Positions 23,501 through 34,643 of a stretch of 64,000 bases of DNA are shown in pieces (within the stretch, counting starts at the first letter, position 1; each line of letters opens with the position of its first letter). The stretch spans positions 3,459,501 through 3,523,500 of the forward strand of contig CP000781.1 in assembly GCA_000017645.1 (NCBI GenBank), in the 5' to 3' direction. The position numbers and the translations under genes are program-made. The DNA comes from Xanthobacter autotrophicus Py2 (GTDB taxonomy: Bacteria; Pseudomonadota; Alphaproteobacteria; Rhizobiales; Xanthobacteraceae). The notes under the pieces are model-generated. The model saw only the letters and a program-made list of their open reading frames with translations. It was not told the origin of the DNA and ran no database searches.

Positions 23501-23626
23501 CGGCGGCTCCAGGTGGGCTACAACAAGGCCGCAAGCCTCATGGAGCGCATGGAGACCGAGGGCATCGTCGGCCCCGCCAACCACGCCGGCAAGCGCGAGA
23601 TCCTGACCTTCTCCCGGCCGGGGTGA
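20504..23626 (+). CDS. ftsK: FtsK/SpoIIIE family DNA translocase without N-terminal membrane domain
   Basis: 1040 residues from the ATG at 20504. Residues 1 to about 520 are low-complexity, with a very acidic Asp/Glu stretch at about 315-455 and no membrane helices. The motor follows: alpha domain from about residue 530, Walker [13 protein letters not shown] near 690, Walker [15 protein letters not shown] near 825, and the winged-helix gamma domain at the C-terminus ([21 protein letters not shown]) that in family members reads KOPS sequences. The soluble form suggests a second FtsK paralogue; a membrane-anchored one may lie elsewhere. A hairpin follows the stop. Confidence 0.88.
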   Translation: MSSFNRPPRSFGYPAFNEEADYAPPAAYGGSGRVTPSLGAFAPEYRAPVETPAATLTHSWIDLELIPSWLRPFTLDANTRFTRTPDHFLRPREAEALHEPSGLPGIEEHVGALSEAQTAPVPEISSRSWHFVLDPADDAAVVPGAAVAAAIDPPAPVDIELAAEVSDEVAALAVEAMPAEALVDDGPLLTPGTAEAWGADAPAAFAEHEPQEAFAVQEALALQEVVEAQVAFMDDPSDASVEVAALEVAVPEPDEDLPPHFEALSRLLVLGRAAVPPAHAEEQDLAPSDRDDQAQPLDAASIEDAAICDAPVAGETEADSDAEDERVEDEMIDDADLMAEVEVEDDLAIDAESDGAEAEAGEPEVDAEEADEEVDFDAGEDALLLASDDADVEAEDEMADASEGDEDAYEDAAEAEDEDEAEDEDGGDEDLLLADDAELADEADAGDASEPLAAASALSGLPILTEPGPSLWRPYQTSITAHFLGAVAPLGFAPAALPAPVPAASAAQSSSATAPPPVLAAPAINADGDITDEGNFYDLPPLDLLREPPVVEPDYEMSEEFLDQSSTMLQQVLRDFGVRGEVIDANPGPVVTLYEFEPAPGVKSSRVIGLSADIARSMSAVSARVAVVEGRNVIGIELPNRRRETVWLRELLSSHEFVETHPKLGLCLGKTIGGVPVIADLARMPHLLVAGTTGSGKSVAINTMILSLLYRHTPDACRLIMIDPKMLELSVYEGIPHLLTPVVTDPKKAIIALKWAVKEMEERYKKMSRLAVRNIDGFNARVKEAAEKGEVITRNVQVGFDKETGESLFEEQEMDLTPLPYIVVIVDEMADLMMVAGKEIEGAIQRLAQMARAAGIHLVMATQRPSVDVITGTIKANFPTRISFQVTSKIDSRTILGEMGAETLLGQGDMLFMAGGGRITRVHGPFVSDGEVEKVVAFLKAQGGPDYLDAVILDEDAEVDDEDDAVFDRSSLGEAGGDLYDQAVAIVMRDRKASTSYIQRRLQVGYNKAASLMERMETEGIVGPANHAGKREILTFSRPG

Positions 23627-23627
23627 A

Positions 23628-23648
23628 GTGCGGGGGAGATCCCCGCAC
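23628..23648. terminator. Hairpin between converging ftsK and rnd
   Basis: 8-bp perfect stem (GTGCGGGG, 23628-23635, with CCCCGCAC, 23641-23648), 5-base loop, further pairing possible outward (TGAA/TTCA). It overlaps the end of ftsK closely and faces the rnd stop, so it could serve both strands. No clear T-tract. Confidence 0.4.
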
Positions 23649-23709
23649 GCTTCAGATATTCGAGCAGGTCTTTCCAGCGGCCGGTGCGAGCTTCGCGCCG
23701 GCCGTTCGC

Positions 23710-24858
23710 TTATTTCTCCACCGCAATGACGCGGCCGTGGTTCACCGCCAGCGCCAGGCGGCCGGCCTTCAGGGCCAGGGCGCGCTCGCCGAACAGCTCG
23801 CGGCGCCAGCCCTTCAGCGCCTGCACGTCGGCTTCGTCGCTGACCGCGATACGCTCCAGGTCCTCGGTGGTGGCGATCACCTTGGCGGCCACCGCATTCT
23901 GCTCCGCCGTCATGCGCAGCAGCACCTTCAGCAGTTCCACCGTGGCGCTGGCACCGTTGGGCAAGGGCTTGTCGCGCTCGATGCGCGGCAGGGTCTTGGG
24001 GTCTCGGGCGACGCCCCGACGCACCGCCTCCAGCACCGCCTCGCCGTAGCGCGAGCGTTCGAAGCCCTTGGGCAGGGAGCGCAGCTCGGCCAGCTTCTCC
24101 GGCGTCTGCGGCTGCTGCACCGCGATCTCGCCGATCACCTCGTCCTTGATCACGCGGCCGCGCGGCAGGTCGCGGGTCTGGGCCTCGCGCTCGCGCCAGG
24201 CGGCCACCTCCACCAGCACGGCCAGCTCGCGCGGCTTGCGCACGCGGGACTTCAGCCGCTCCCAGGCGCTGTCCGGGTGCTGCTCGTAGGTGGCGGGGGA
24301 GGTGAGGACGTGCATTTCCTCGCCCACCCACTCCGCGCGGCCCCGCGTCTCCAGGTCCGTTGTCAGCTTGATGTAGATGTCGCGCAGATGGGTGACGTCG
24401 GCCACGGCATAGACGATCTGCGCCTGGCTCAGCGGCCGGCGCGACCAGTCGGTGAAGCGCGACGACTTGTCGAGGGCGTGGCCCGTGACGCGCTGAACCA
24501 GCTGGTCATAAGAGATGCTGTCGCCATAGCCGAGCACCATCGCCGCCACCTGGGTGTCGAACACCGGATGCGGGATGAGTCGGGCCTGGTGCCAGATGAT
24601 CTCGATGTCCTGCCGGCCGGCGTGGAACACCTTCATCACCCGCTCATTGGCCATGAGCCGGTAGAAGGGGGCGAGATCGAGCCCGTCCGCCAGCGCGTCG
24701 ATGAGCACGGCTTCTTCCGGCGAGGCGACCTGCACGACGCAGAGCTTCGGCCAGAACGTGGTTTCCCTTAGGAATTCCGTGTCGACGGTGACGAAAGGGT
24801 GGCGGGCGAGGCGTTCGCAGGCCGCTGCCAGCGCCTCGGTCGAGGAGATCGGATCCAT
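23710..24858 (-). CDS. rnd: Ribonuclease D
   Basis: 382 residues from the ATG at 24858, which gives the standard length; the frame is open to 25038 but that part is the shadow of the next gene. A 3'-5' exoribonuclease of the DEDD family that matures tRNA and other stable RNAs. Exo I is [10 protein letters not shown] (Asp26, Glu28), Exo [12 protein letters not shown], and Exo [21 protein letters not shown] domain follows at about residues 205-290. Confidence 0.95.
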   Translation of the reverse strand: MDPISSTEALAAACERLARHPFVTVDTEFLRETTFWPKLCVVQVASPEEAVLIDALADGLDLAPFYRLMANERVMKVFHAGRQDIEIIWHQARLIPHPVFDTQVAAMVLGYGDSISYDQLVQRVTGHALDKSSRFTDWSRRPLSQAQIVYAVADVTHLRDIYIKLTTDLETRGRAEWVGEEMHVLTSPATYEQHPDSAWERLKSRVRKPRELAVLVEVAAWREREAQTRDLPRGRVIKDEVIGEIAVQQPQTPEKLAELRSLPKGFERSRYGEAVLEAVRRGVARDPKTLPRIERDKPLPNGASATVELLKVLLRMTAEQNAVAAKVIATTEDLERIAVSDEADVQALKGWRRELFGERALALKAGRLALAVNHGRVIAVEK

Positions 24859-24913
24859 CCGCAGACCATACCCATGCCAGGCCGTCCCGAAAAGGGAATG
24901 TGGCGCGATTTTG

Positions 24914-27208
24914 TCAGGCTGCGGCGGAACGGGCCATGGCGAGGGCGGCCTCGGCGGTGGTCGGGCGGCCCAGGAAAAAGCCCTGGAGGTGGGTGCAGCC
25001 TTCGTCCGCCAGGATGCGGCGCTGGGCCTCGGTTTCAATGCCTTCGGCCGTGCAGCTCAGGGACAGGGTGCGCGCAAGGCCGACGATGGCCCGCACGATG
25101 GCGAGGCTGTGGGGGCTTTGCGCGACGTCATGCACGAACGAGCGGTCCACCTTGATGCGGCCGATGTTGAGCGTGCGCAGATAGGCGAGGGAGGAATAGC
25201 CGGTGCCGAAATCGTCGAGGGCGACGGTGATTCCCTCGTCGGCGAGCTGCTCAAGGGTAGTCCGCACCGTGGGCCCCTGCTTGAGCAGGCTCGATTCGGT
25301 GATCTCCAGCTCGAGGCGCCGGGCCGGGAGGCCGGATTCCTCGAGGGCCGCGCGCACCTGCTGATGGGTCTGGGCGCCAAGGAACTGGAGGGGCGAGAGG
25401 TTCACCGACACGAACAGGTTCGGCGGCCATTCCGCGGCCACCCGGCAGGCCTCCCGCAGCACCCAGGCGCCGAGCGGCACGATGAGGCCGGTCTCCTCGG
25501 CGACGGAGATGAAGGTTTCCGGCGGGACCAGTCCGCGCTCGGAATGGGGCCAGCGCGCGAGCGCCTCGAAGCCGGCCAGCCGGCCGCTGGCGGCCTCGAA
25601 GATGGGTTGGTAGGCGAGGACGAAATGCCGCTCCCGCCAGGCGGCGTGCAGGTCGGCCTCCAGAGTGCGGCGCGCGCTGGCGCTCGCTTCCATCTCCGCC
25701 GCGAACGCCCGCGCGATGCAGCGCCCGTCGCTCTTGGCGCGGTAGAGCGCGAGGTCCGCATTGTGCAGCAGTTGCGTCGCCGTGGTCCCGTCCACCGGGG
25801 ACAGGGCAACGCCGATGCTGCATCCACCGGTGACCCGGTGGTGGCCGATGTCGAACGGTTCCTGAAAGGCATCGATGATGCCCTGGGCAAACGCCAGAGC
25901 CTCCCGGTCACCGCTGCTGCCGAGCCGCAGGATGCCGAATTCGTCGCCCCCGAGCCGGGCGGCGGTGTCTCCCGGCGCCAGCCGGCCAATGATGCGTTGG
26001 GCGAACCTGGTCAGGAGCAGGTCGCCAGCCTCGTGGCCAAGCGTGTCGTTCACGGCCTTGAAGTCGTCGAGATCGACGCAGTGCAGGGAGAAGCGCGGCG
26101 TGGCGCCGGGCATCGCGAGCAGGGCTTCGAGGCTCTCGGTGAAGGCGAGCCGGTTGGCAAGGCCGGTCAGAGGGTCGACCCGCGCCAGGGCGTGCTCGGC
26201 TGCTGCAAAGGCGCGCTCGCCCCTGATCAGCCGCGCGACGCCGTAGGTGATGAGGGCGATGGCGCAGCACAGCAGCCCCGAGGCGATGATCAGCGGCATG
26301 GCGCGCTGCCACAGCACGGTTTCGATGGCCGAGCGGCTGTCGCTGACCACGATGGCCAGCGGCAGGTTGGGCAGGGGCTGGAGCGCGGCGATGCGTCCCT
26401 TTTCGTCGAGGGCGCCGGCGGGCAGAACGCCATCCGTTGCGGCGGCAAGGACGGCGCCGATGGTCCGCGCCCGCAGCGCCGGGTCGCGATCGGCGAGACC
26501 GGCGCTGCCGGGGTGCCGCGCGAGCAGCGTCCCGTCGGTGCGCACTAGGGCGATCATGCCGTCGCGGCCGAGCCGGATGGCCTCGTAGAAGCGCTCCAGG
26601 TATGACTGCTCCAGCGCGCCCTGCACCAGGCCGAGGAAGCGACCGTCGCTGGTGGTGAAGCGGGTGGCGAGGGTGATTGATATGCTGGTCGTCCTGGGGC
26701 TGGCCGCCGGCTCCCCGACGAAATGGCGCGGCCCGTGCGGGGCGGAAAGCTCCCGGAAGACGGGGCGATCTGAAATGTTGACGTCCGGGGCCGGCCATGC
26801 CCGCGACGAGTTCACAAGCTGCCCAGTGTCGTCGACAATGGAGAACCAGCCCACTTGGACCAATGCGGAGATCCGCGCCCGCAGCAGGATGTGCACGGCC
26901 TGCGTGCCCATCATCGCGCGCAGCTGGCCGGGGCTTTCGATCCCCTGCTCACGCATGTGGCCGATCAGGTCGTCCTGGATGAATTCCAGGCCCTGGAACA
27001 CCCGCGCGGTCTGCTCCGCCAGGGTCAGGGCGAGGTTGGCCAGCTCGCGGCGGCGGTCGTTGATGCCGTCGCGCCGCGCTGACCGGACGAAAAGGCCGGT
27101 GGCGACGACGATGCTCAGGATCAGCAGCGCCGCGAGAATGACCAGCGGCACCGGATTGCGCCGGCCCGGCCGGCCCGGTGTTCGTTGTTCGCCCCCTGGC
27201 GCGTCCAT
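24914..27208 (-). CDS. Membrane-bound GGDEF-EAL protein with periplasmic sensor
   Basis: 764 residues from the ATG at 27208. A membrane helix (about residues 20-42), a periplasmic region of about 250 residues resembling a Cache/PDC sensor, and a second helix near residue 300 precede a GGDEF domain (LGGDEFGIL, near 420) and an EAL domain ([16 protein letters not shown], near 546; later [16 protein letters not shown]). Both catalytic signatures are intact; the GGDEF lacks an RxxD inhibitory site five residues upstream. It may therefore make, degrade or switch cyclic di-GMP. It is divergent from aspS. Confidence 0.9.
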   Translation of the reverse strand: MDAPGGEQRTPGRPGRRNPVPLVILAALLILSIVVATGLFVRSARRDGINDRRRELANLALTLAEQTARVFQGLEFIQDDLIGHMREQGIESPGQLRAMMGTQAVHILLRARISALVQVGWFSIVDDTGQLVNSSRAWPAPDVNISDRPVFRELSAPHGPRHFVGEPAASPRTTSISITLATRFTTSDGRFLGLVQGALEQSYLERFYEAIRLGRDGMIALVRTDGTLLARHPGSAGLADRDPALRARTIGAVLAAATDGVLPAGALDEKGRIAALQPLPNLPLAIVVSDSRSAIETVLWQRAMPLIIASGLLCCAIALITYGVARLIRGERAFAAAEHALARVDPLTGLANRLAFTESLEALLAMPGATPRFSLHCVDLDDFKAVNDTLGHEAGDLLLTRFAQRIIGRLAPGDTAARLGGDEFGILRLGSSGDREALAFAQGIIDAFQEPFDIGHHRVTGGCSIGVALSPVDGTTATQLLHNADLALYRAKSDGRCIARAFAAEMEASASARRTLEADLHAAWRERHFVLAYQPIFEAASGRLAGFEALARWPHSERGLVPPETFISVAEETGLIVPLGAWVLREACRVAAEWPPNLFVSVNLSPLQFLGAQTHQQVRAALEESGLPARRLELEITESSLLKQGPTVRTTLEQLADEGITVALDDFGTGYSSLAYLRTLNIGRIKVDRSFVHDVAQSPHSLAIVRAIVGLARTLSLSCTAEGIETEAQRRILADEGCTHLQGFFLGRPTTAEAALAMARSAAA

Positions 27209-27504
27209 GCTGGCTACGCCCCCGCTCGCCCTGCGCTGCACTGCAGCATTAACGCACGATTTCAGGGTTTTTCAACATGGCTTGAAACCGGCCTAAACCG
27301 ACAGCGCGCTTGACAAGGGGCGGGGCGCATGCACCTTCGCCCCGCCTCAGACGCGGACTGTCGTGCCGTGGCGCGCGGAGACGCCGCGCCCGGGACGGAC
27401 GGGGCCTCAGGCGTCCGGCGCGCGCCCATCTGGCTGCGCGCGGGGCGTCCGGACACCGGGCCCGCGGCCCGCGTCCTATCCCTTCAGCCTTGAAAGGGCG
27501 ACCC

Positions 27505-29376
27505 ATGCACCGTTACCGCTCCCATACTTGCGGCGCGCTTTCGACCGCCCAGGTGGGCGAGATCGTGCGCCTCTCCGGCTGGTGCCACCGCATCCGCGAC
27601 CACGGCGGCGTGCTCTTCATCGACCTGCGCGACCATTACGGCCTGACCCAGGTGGTGGTGGACCCCGACAGCGCCGCCTTCAAGGATGCCGAGAAGGTGC
27701 GCGCCGAATGGGTGATCCGCATCGACGGCAAGGTGCGCCTGCGCCCCGAGGGTACCGAGAACCCCGACCTCGCCACCGGCGCCGTGGAGGTCTACGCCAC
27801 CGAGCTGGAAGTGCTGGGCCCCTCGGCCGAGCTGCCGCTGCCCGTGTTCGGTGACGTGGAATATCCGGAAGAGACGCGCCTTCGCTACCGCTTCCTCGAC
27901 CTGCGGCGGGAGAAGCTCCACCGCAACATCATGACGCGGGGCGCGATCATCGATGCCATGCGCTCGCGCATGAAGGGGCAGGGCTTCTTCGAATTCCAGA
28001 CCCCCATCCTCACCGCCTCCTCGCCGGAGGGCGCGCGCGACTTCCTGGTGCCGAGCCGCCTGCACCCCGGCAAGTTCTATGCGCTGCCCCAGGCGCCGCA
28101 GCAGTACAAGCAGCTGATCATGATGAGCGGCTTCGACCGCTACTTCCAGATCGCCCCCTGCTTCCGCGACGAGGACCCCCGCGCCGATCGCCTGCCCGGC
28201 GAGTTCTACCAGCTCGACCTGGAGATGAGCTTTGTCGAGCAGGAGGACATCTTCGCGGCGGTGGAGCCGGTCATCACCGGGGTGTTCGAGCAGTTCGCCG
28301 AAGGCAAGCCGGTGACCCAGAAGTGGCCGCGCATCCCCTATGCGGAGTCCCTGCGCAAGTACGGCACCGACAAGCCGGACCTGCGCAACCCGCTGGTGAT
28401 GCAGAACGTGTCGGAGCATTTCCGCGGCTCGGGCTTCAAGGTGTTCGCCCGAATGCTGGAGGTGGAGAAGAACGAGGTGTGGGCCATCCCCGCCCCCGGC
28501 GGCGGCTCTAGAGCCTTCTGCGACCGCATGAACAGCTGGGCCCAGAGCGAAGGCCAGCCGGGGCTGGGCTACATCATGTGGCGGGATCTGTCTGCCGACG
28601 CTGCCGCTGGCGGCGAGAAGGCGGTCAAGGATGCCCTTGAGAAGTCGCGCGGCCCGGGTGCCGGTGAGGGACATGTGGTCGAGCCTGGTGTTGTCGGCGC
28701 CGGCCCGCTCGCCAACAACATCGGTCCCGAGCGCACCGAGGCGATCCGCGCCCAGCTCGACCTCAAGGCGGGCGATGCCGCCTTCTTCGTCGCCGGCGAC
28801 CCGGACAAGTTCGTGAAGTTCGCCGGCCTTGCCCGCACCCGCGTGGGCGAGGAGCTGAACCTCGTCGACAAGGACCGCTTCGAGCTGGCCTGGATCGTCG
28901 ACTTCCCCTTCTACGAATATTCGGAAGAAGAGAAGAAGGTCGATTTCTCGCACAATCCCTTCTCCATGCCCCAGGGCGGGCTGGACGCGCTGAACACGCA
29001 GGACCCGCTGTCGATCAAGGCGTTCCAGTACGACATCGCCTGCAACGGCTACGAGATCGCGTCTGGCGGCATCCGCAACCATCGCCCCGAGGCCATGGTG
29101 AAGGCGTTCGAGATCGCCGGCTATGACGCCCAGACGGTGGAGGAGCGCTTCGGCGGCATGTACCGTGCGTTCCAGTATGGCGCCCCGCCCCATGGCGGCA
29201 TGGCGGCGGGCGTGGACCGCATCGTGATGCTGCTGTGCGGCGTGACCAACCTGCGCGAAATCTCGCTCTTCCCCATGAACCAGCAGGCCCTCGACCTGCT
29301 CATGGGCGCCCCGGCGGAGGCCGCCCCCAAGCAGCTGCGCGAGCTTCACATTCGCCCGGCACCGCAGGCGAAATAG
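27505..29376 (+). CDS. aspS: Aspartyl-tRNA synthetase
   Basis: 623 residues from the ATG at 27505. Bacterial-type class II synthetase: N-terminal anticodon-binding OB fold ([20 protein letters not shown]), motif 2 [11 protein letters not shown], the GAD insertion domain, and motif 3 [14 protein letters not shown]. Within the GAD region, about residues 362-396 form an Ala/Gly/Lys-rich segment between YIMWRDLS and [13 protein letters not shown] that I do not recall from other alphaproteobacterial AspRS. Enzymes of this group often also charge tRNA-Asn, corrected by GatCAB; that cannot be decided here. Confidence 0.96.
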   Translation: MHRYRSHTCGALSTAQVGEIVRLSGWCHRIRDHGGVLFIDLRDHYGLTQVVVDPDSAAFKDAEKVRAEWVIRIDGKVRLRPEGTENPDLATGAVEVYATELEVLGPSAELPLPVFGDVEYPEETRLRYRFLDLRREKLHRNIMTRGAIIDAMRSRMKGQGFFEFQTPILTASSPEGARDFLVPSRLHPGKFYALPQAPQQYKQLIMMSGFDRYFQIAPCFRDEDPRADRLPGEFYQLDLEMSFVEQEDIFAAVEPVITGVFEQFAEGKPVTQKWPRIPYAESLRKYGTDKPDLRNPLVMQNVSEHFRGSGFKVFARMLEVEKNEVWAIPAPGGGSRAFCDRMNSWAQSEGQPGLGYIMWRDLSADAAAGGEKAVKDALEKSRGPGAGEGHVVEPGVVGAGPLANNIGPERTEAIRAQLDLKAGDAAFFVAGDPDKFVKFAGLARTRVGEELNLVDKDRFELAWIVDFPFYEYSEEEKKVDFSHNPFSMPQGGLDALNTQDPLSIKAFQYDIACNGYEIASGGIRNHRPEAMVKAFEIAGYDAQTVEERFGGMYRAFQYGAPPHGGMAAGVDRIVMLLCGVTNLREISLFPMNQQALDLLMGAPAEAAPKQLRELHIRPAPQAK

Positions 29377-29385
29377 GTATAGCCT

Positions 29386-29405
29386 GTCCTGCGGGAACGC
29401 AGGAC
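29386..29405 (+). terminator. Hairpin after aspS with GGAA tetraloop
   Basis: Perfect 8-bp stem (GTCCTGCG with CGCAGGAC) closed by a GGAA loop, 9 bases after the aspS stop. No T-tract, so termination is uncertain; it may stabilise the aspS transcript end. Confidence 0.4.
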
Positions 29406-29418
29406 CGGGCGCACGCGA

Positions 29419-29452
29419 CGCATCGGCGTTCCCGGGGAGGAACGCCGATGCG
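29419..29452 (+). promoter_or_regulatory. Perfect hairpin enclosing the Shine-Dalgarno and start codon of the DUF2059 gene
   Basis: 14-bp perfect inverted repeat (CGCATCGGCGTTCC, 29419-29432, with GGAACGCCGATGCG, 29439-29452) and a 6-base loop CGGGGA. The purine-rich Shine-Dalgarno (GGGGAGG, 29434-29440) lies in the loop and stem edge, and the ATG at 29448-29450 is paired in the right arm. Folded, this would block translation initiation, so it may be a translational switch. Function is inferred. Confidence 0.5.
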
Positions 29453-29933
29453 CACTGTGTTTTCAAGGCTTGCTGTGTCGTCGCTCGCAGTGTCGTCGCT
29501 GGTAATGTCTTGGCTCGTGGTCGCGGCTCTGCTGTCTCCGGTTACGGCCGTGGCGGAGGAGGGGGCCGATGCGGCGGCACTGGCGCGCCAGATGGTGAAA
29601 CTGGCCGTCGCCCCCGGCATGGAAAGCCGGATCGACCGCATGATCGCCCAGGCGGTGGAGAAGCAGCCCGCCGACAGGCAGGCCGAGGTGCGCGCCGAGC
29701 TCCTGAAGGCCTCCGCAGGTATCCGCGAGGATCTCATGGCCACCTTCGCCGCCTATTATGCGAAGGCCTTCACGCCTGCGGAACTCAAGGGCCTCGTCGC
29801 CTTCTACCAGAGCCCGCTCGGCCTCAAGGCGGTGCAGGTGGAGGAGAACAAGCCGGCGGAGGTGAATGCCGCCATCCAGCAGCAGATCATGAAGCTGGTT
29901 ATGCTCCTGAATATGTCCGGCACGGGGAAATGA
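29448..29933 (+). CDS. Exported DUF2059 domain protein
   Basis: 161 residues. A signal peptide (basic start, long hydrophobic core, cleavage likely near TAVAEEG at about residue 30) precedes an all-helical domain with the DUF2059 signature AKAFTPAELKGLVAFYQSPLGLK. The family is periplasmic and uncharacterised. The protein follows aspS by 71 bases, and its start codon is buried in a perfect hairpin, unlike any other gene in this window. It faces the reverse-strand gene downstream. Confidence 0.82.
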   Translation: MRTVFSRLAVSSLAVSSLVMSWLVVAALLSPVTAVAEEGADAAALARQMVKLAVAPGMESRIDRMIAQAVEKQPADRQAEVRAELLKASAGIREDLMATFAAYYAKAFTPAELKGLVAFYQSPLGLKAVQVEENKPAEVNAAIQQQIMKLVMLLNMSGTGK

Positions 29934-30097
29934 TCCGGCGGTCCGCACCGCGCAGGTGATTGGCCGGGCGAGTTCCCCCCTTTTCCGCCGTTACCCGGCT
30001 GTTGCCGCATTCTGTTCGCGACAGCCGAGGCCGGACTTTCCGGCGTCGGGCGGGACAGGGCTTCCAGGGGCCGTCTTGGCGTTTGCAGCCAGTAGCC

Positions 30098-32161
30098 TCA
30101 GGGCGCCGTCGCCGTCGCGGAGAAGCTGAACGCCTCCAGCACCACCGAGGGGTCGTCAGAGCCCGCCAGCGCCAGCAGCGGCACGCGGCCCTTCGGAGTC
30201 GCGGTCACCGTCAGCGTGCCGGGCTTGCGCAGGAAGGCCACCACCGCAGCGCCCACCGACGCGGCATCGGGCGAGACCGCCTTGAGCTCGTCGGCGAAGC
30301 CTTCCGCCAGTGCCACCACCTCGTTGCGATACTCCTCCTCACTCACGCCAGCCGCTGCGGCGAACTGGGCGAACATGAGCTTGGCGAGGCCGAGATCGGT
30401 CAGGGTCACCTTCACCGGCCCCGCCGTCACCACCGGGAGGGCGGCGAGGAAGCCGGCGGGATCAGTGAAGGCGGCGTCGGGCACGTCCACCAGCGCCGAT
30501 TCCAGGTTCACCCGGAAGGCGTCCTTCACCTCGGTGGTCACCGGAGCGATGGTGAGGGTGCGGTCATTGATGTCATAGGCCGCTTTCAAGCCCATGGAGA
30601 TGGTGGCGCGGCTGATGCCGGCCTGCACCAGATAGGTGAAGGGCTCGCCGTCGTCGGCATTGATGGGCCCGGACACGTCGGCGAGGGTGAAGTCGAAATA
30701 GGAGGGCAGCGCCCCGAGCGAGCCGCCCCAGGACAGGGCGAAGGTACCGATCTTCACCGGCTCGTTGCTTTGCGGGCCCTCGCCATAGGGTACTTCGAGG
30801 TCCTTCATCTCCATCCCGGAGAAGACCTTGAACAGCACCAGCGCCGACAGCGGCGAGGGCGCGTCCGTCTCCGCCGCGAGCTTGGTCAGCTGGTTGAAAT
30901 CGAGCTGGCGCACCGCGAGCCGTGCCATCTTGGCCGCGCCACCGCCGGGGGTGACGCCCTCCACCCCCTCGACGGTGGCGCCGTCCAGCACCCCGTTGGT
31001 GAGACCTTCGAGCCGCATGGCTGCGACCTTGCCTGTCGCACCTTGCTCCGCGCTGGTGACGTTGGTGGCGGCATAGGTGGTGAAGGCAATGCCGCCGATG
31101 AGATCGCGGAACACCTCCATGAAGCGTCGGCCGTCCTCGCGCGACAGGTCCGGCGCCTTGCGGGCCAGGGCGTTGAAGGTTGCGATGCGCTCGGCGCTGA
31201 AGGCCACAGGCTTGATGGCCACGTTCTCCATCAGGATGGACTGGGCGCCTTGGGACAGACCATTGTCCTGGGTCAGCTTGTAGGGTCCGGTCACCACCTT
31301 CCCGACGATGCGGCCATAGGTCTCCGCGGCCTTGCCGGCCGGCCCGCCGGGCTGGGTCATGAGCAGGAGCGGGGCGGTGTCGATCTGCGCGGCAACGGTG
31401 CCGTCGATCTGCCCGGTGGCACGGCTGGGAGCAGTCTTGTCCGCCGCGGCACCGGGGCCGGGCTGCGTGCTCTTGGCGTCGCCGCCGGTGGCGGGCAGGG
31501 GCGGAAGGGTAAAGGCGAAGGTGATGGAATCCACCACCATGCTGCGGATGGCTCCCGCGTTCACGCCTTCCGCAGCGAGGTTGCGATAGGCGATCTCGGT
31601 GGGGGCGGCGCCGGCCGGCGTGATGCGCCCGCGGGCCTCGGGAATGGTCACCTTGGCGGCGGTGGTGGCCGCGAGCTGGCGCAGCGCCACCCTGAGCGCG
31701 CCGAACGGGCCGTTGCCCTCGCCGGCGGCGACCAGCGTCATGGGGCCGTTGTAGCGGTCGATCATCACCTGCGGCAGGGAATAGGTGATGGTGCCGCCGG
31801 CGGCGGCCTCGCCGGTGAGGGCGATCTCCACGTCGTCGAGGTCGAGGGCGTCCACCGCCACGCGCCGGTCGGTGGGCCGTTCGCCGCCGCGGGCGGAGAG
31901 TCGCCCCACCTTCACCTGCGCCGACCCGTCGGGGGAGAGGATGGAAATGCCGGTGACGGTGACGCCCATCTCCCTGGGATCAAAGCTGGCTTCAGCGAAG
32001 GAGGCCTTCGCCCCGGTCTCCCGGATGCCGGCGAACACGGCGTCCACCTCCGTCCGGACCTTGGTGCGCGACCAGGCGAGGAAGCCATACCAGCCGGCGA
32101 CGCAGAGCACCGCCACAAGGCCGACCGCGCCGGCGATCCGAAGGCCGAATTTCCTGCTCAT
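30098..32161 (-). CDS. Large membrane-anchored protein of unknown function
   Basis: 687 residues. One N-terminal membrane helix (about residues 9-28, AGAVGLVAVLCVAGWYGF) is followed by a long exported region with alternating hydrophobic pattern and repeated short motifs of the type VxVxxLxLDDV, suggesting a beta-rich fold; this resembles AsmA- or DUF945-like periplasmic proteins only in outline. No catalytic motif found. It is divergent from maeB, separated by 150 bases, and appears to be a single-gene unit. Confidence 0.7.
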   Translation of the reverse strand: MSRKFGLRIAGAVGLVAVLCVAGWYGFLAWSRTKVRTEVDAVFAGIRETGAKASFAEASFDPREMGVTVTGISILSPDGSAQVKVGRLSARGGERPTDRRVAVDALDLDDVEIALTGEAAAGGTITYSLPQVMIDRYNGPMTLVAAGEGNGPFGALRVALRQLAATTAAKVTIPEARGRITPAGAAPTEIAYRNLAAEGVNAGAIRSMVVDSITFAFTLPPLPATGGDAKSTQPGPGAAADKTAPSRATGQIDGTVAAQIDTAPLLLMTQPGGPAGKAAETYGRIVGKVVTGPYKLTQDNGLSQGAQSILMENVAIKPVAFSAERIATFNALARKAPDLSREDGRRFMEVFRDLIGGIAFTTYAATNVTSAEQGATGKVAAMRLEGLTNGVLDGATVEGVEGVTPGGGAAKMARLAVRQLDFNQLTKLAAETDAPSPLSALVLFKVFSGMEMKDLEVPYGEGPQSNEPVKIGTFALSWGGSLGALPSYFDFTLADVSGPINADDGEPFTYLVQAGISRATISMGLKAAYDINDRTLTIAPVTTEVKDAFRVNLESALVDVPDAAFTDPAGFLAALPVVTAGPVKVTLTDLGLAKLMFAQFAAAAGVSEEEYRNEVVALAEGFADELKAVSPDAASVGAAVVAFLRKPGTLTVTATPKGRVPLLALAGSDDPSVVLEAFSFSATATAP

Positions 32162-32311
32162 GTCCCGTCCTTTCCCCAGCCGTCCGGCCGAGTCGCATTA
32201 CGCCCCCGCAACATACCTCAATTTTCATCCCGGCCCGTGACATGAGAGAGCGCGGCGGCTAGGTTGCAGCCCGTTTTGCCGAGCCGGCGGGCTCGAGGAG
32301 GGGGAGGGGAT

Positions 32312-34594
32312 ATGGCGTCCAACATTTCCGAGGATCTGCGTTCCGGGGCGCTCGTCTATCATCGCCTGCCGAAGCCCGGGAAACTGGAGATCCAGGCCAC
32401 CAAGCCCCTCGGCAACCAGCGCGACCTCGCGCTCGCCTATTCCCCCGGCGTCGCCGCCGCCTGTGAAGCCATCGCCGCCGATCCGCTGCTGGCGGCGGAA
32501 CTGACCATCCGCGCCAATCTCGTCGCCGTCGTCTCCAACGGAACCGCCGTGCTCGGCCTCGGCGACATCGGCCCGCTCGCCGGCAAGCCGGTGATGGAGG
32601 GCAAGGCCGTCCTGTTCAAGAAGTTCTCCGGCATCGACGTGTTCGACATCGAAATCGACGCCAAGACCGTCGAGCGCATGGTCGACGTGGTCAGCGCGCT
32701 GGAGCCCACCTTCGGTGGCATCAACCTGGAAGACATCAAGGCTCCCGAGTGCTTCGAGGTGGAAGCCCAGCTGCGCGAGCGCATGAAGATCCCGGTCTTC
32801 CATGACGACCAGCACGGCACCGCCATCATCGTCGGCGCGGCGGTGCGCAACGCCATGGAGGTGGGCAAGCGCAAGATCGAGGAGCTGAAGATCGTCGCCT
32901 CGGGCGCCGGCGCGGCGGCCCTCGCCTCCCTCAACCTGCTGCTCACGCTGGGTGCCAAGAAGGAGAACATCTGGGTCTGCGACATCGAGGGCGTGGTCTA
33001 TGACGGCCGCAACACCCTGATGGATCCCTACAAGGAGAAGTTCGCCCAGAAGACCGACAAGCGGACCCTGGACGAGGTGATCGAGGGCGCCCACATCTTC
33101 CTCGGCCTCTCCGCCGGCGGCGTGCTGAAGCCGGAGATGGTGAAGAAGATGGCGGACCACCCGCTCATCCTCGCCCTCGCCAATCCGGTGCCGGAGATCA
33201 TGCCCGAGGTCGCCCGCGAGGCGCGCCCCGATGCCATGATCTGCACCGGCCGCTCGGACTTCCCCAACCAGGTCAACAATGTCCTGTGCTTCCCCTACAT
33301 CTTCCGCGGGGCGCTGGACGTGGGGGCGACCGACATCAACCCCGAGATGAAGATGGCGGCGGTGGAGGCCATTGCGGCGCTGGCCCGCGAGACCCCCTCC
33401 GACGTGGTGGCCCGCGCCTATGGCGGCGAGACCCGCGCCTTCGGCGCCGATTCGCTCATTCCCTCGCCGTTCGACCCGCGCCTCATCCTGCGCATCGCGC
33501 CGGCGGTGGCGAAGGCGGCCATGGACACCGGCATCGCCACCCGGCCCATCGCTGACATGGACGCCTATATCGAGCGGCTGGACCATTTCGTGTTCCGCTC
33601 CGGCTTCATCATGCGGCCGCTGTTTGCCCAGGCGAAGCGCAACATCAAGCGCGTGGTCTATGCCGAAGGCGAGGACGAGCGGGTGCTGCGCGCGGTGCAG
33701 GCGGTGGTGGAGGAGGGCATCGCCCGTCCCATCATCGTCGCCCGTCCCAATGTGCTGGAGACCCGCCTGAAGCGCTTCGGCCTTTCGGTGCGGCCGGGCC
33801 ATGACTTCGATCTCATCAACCCGGAAGACGATCCGCGTTATCGTGACTATGTGCGCGACTATGTGGAGATCGCCGGCCGCCGCGGCGTGACGCCGGACGC
33901 TGCCCGCACCCTGGTGCGCACCCATCCCACCGTGATCGCGGCGCTGGCCGTGAAGCGCGGCGAGGCGGATGCCATGCTGTGCGGCATCGAGGGCCGCTTC
34001 ACCCGCCACCTGCGGCAGGTGCGCGACATCATCGGCCTCGCGCCGGGGGTGAAGGAGCTGGCGGCGCTGTCGCTGCTCATCACCTCCCACGGCAACTTCT
34101 TCATCTGCGACACCCAGATCCAGACCGAGCCCACCGCCGCCGACCTCGCCGAGATGACCGTGCTGGCCGCCGCCCATGTCCGTCGCTTCGGCCTGGAGCC
34201 GCGGGTGGCGCTGCTGTCGCACTCCAATTTCGGCAGCCACGAGACGCTGTCGGCCAAAAGGGTGCGCTCGGCGCTCTCCATCATCCGCGAGCGTGAGCCG
34301 AACCTGGAGGTGGATGGCGAGATGCAGGCGGATTCCGCCCTGCTGGAGGACATCCGCAAGCGGGTGCTGCCCAACTCGACCCTCACCGGCGCGGCCAACG
34401 TACTGGTGATGCCCGACCTCGACGCCGCCGACATCGCCTTCAACATGCTGAAGGTGCTGGGCGACGCGCTGCCGGTGGGTCCGATCCTGATGGGCACGGC
34501 CAAGCCCGCCCACATCCTCGGCCCGTCGGTCACCGCCCGTGGCATCGTCAACATGACCGCCGTCGCGGTGGCCGAGGCCCAGACCGAGGCCTGA
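32312..34594 (+). CDS. maeB: NADP-dependent malic enzyme with phosphotransacetylase-like domain
   Basis: 760 residues from the ATG at 32312, preceded by GGGGAGGGG. Decarboxylates malate to pyruvate with NADP+. The N-terminal 430 residues are the malic enzyme ([37 protein letters not shown]; the NAD(P)-binding [18 protein letters not shown]). The C-terminal 330 residues form a phosphotransacetylase-like domain ([18 protein letters not shown]) that in this family regulates rather than catalyses. The two-domain length matches MaeB/Tme enzymes. Confidence 0.95.
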   Translation: MASNISEDLRSGALVYHRLPKPGKLEIQATKPLGNQRDLALAYSPGVAAACEAIAADPLLAAELTIRANLVAVVSNGTAVLGLGDIGPLAGKPVMEGKAVLFKKFSGIDVFDIEIDAKTVERMVDVVSALEPTFGGINLEDIKAPECFEVEAQLRERMKIPVFHDDQHGTAIIVGAAVRNAMEVGKRKIEELKIVASGAGAAALASLNLLLTLGAKKENIWVCDIEGVVYDGRNTLMDPYKEKFAQKTDKRTLDEVIEGAHIFLGLSAGGVLKPEMVKKMADHPLILALANPVPEIMPEVAREARPDAMICTGRSDFPNQVNNVLCFPYIFRGALDVGATDINPEMKMAAVEAIAALARETPSDVVARAYGGETRAFGADSLIPSPFDPRLILRIAPAVAKAAMDTGIATRPIADMDAYIERLDHFVFRSGFIMRPLFAQAKRNIKRVVYAEGEDERVLRAVQAVVEEGIARPIIVARPNVLETRLKRFGLSVRPGHDFDLINPEDDPRYRDYVRDYVEIAGRRGVTPDAARTLVRTHPTVIAALAVKRGEADAMLCGIEGRFTRHLRQVRDIIGLAPGVKELAALSLLITSHGNFFICDTQIQTEPTAADLAEMTVLAAAHVRRFGLEPRVALLSHSNFGSHETLSAKRVRSALSIIREREPNLEVDGEMQADSALLEDIRKRVLPNSTLTGAANVLVMPDLDAADIAFNMLKVLGDALPVGPILMGTAKPAHILGPSVTARGIVNMTAVAVAEAQTEA

Positions 34595-34643
34595 GCGGGG
34601 GCTGCGCTGCTGAAGGCGAGCCTTCCGGAGCGTTGCACCTCCT

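Noticed and set aside
21404..24331. Long reverse-strand open frame opposite ftsK and rnd (975 codons)
   Set aside because: Antisense shadow of high-GC coding sequence; composition is His/Gly/Arg-rich without any domain.
27310..27346. TTGACA and a nearby 8-bp hairpin upstream of aspS as promoter or riboswitch
   Set aside because: No acceptable -10 at the right distance and no known riboswitch core; left unassigned.
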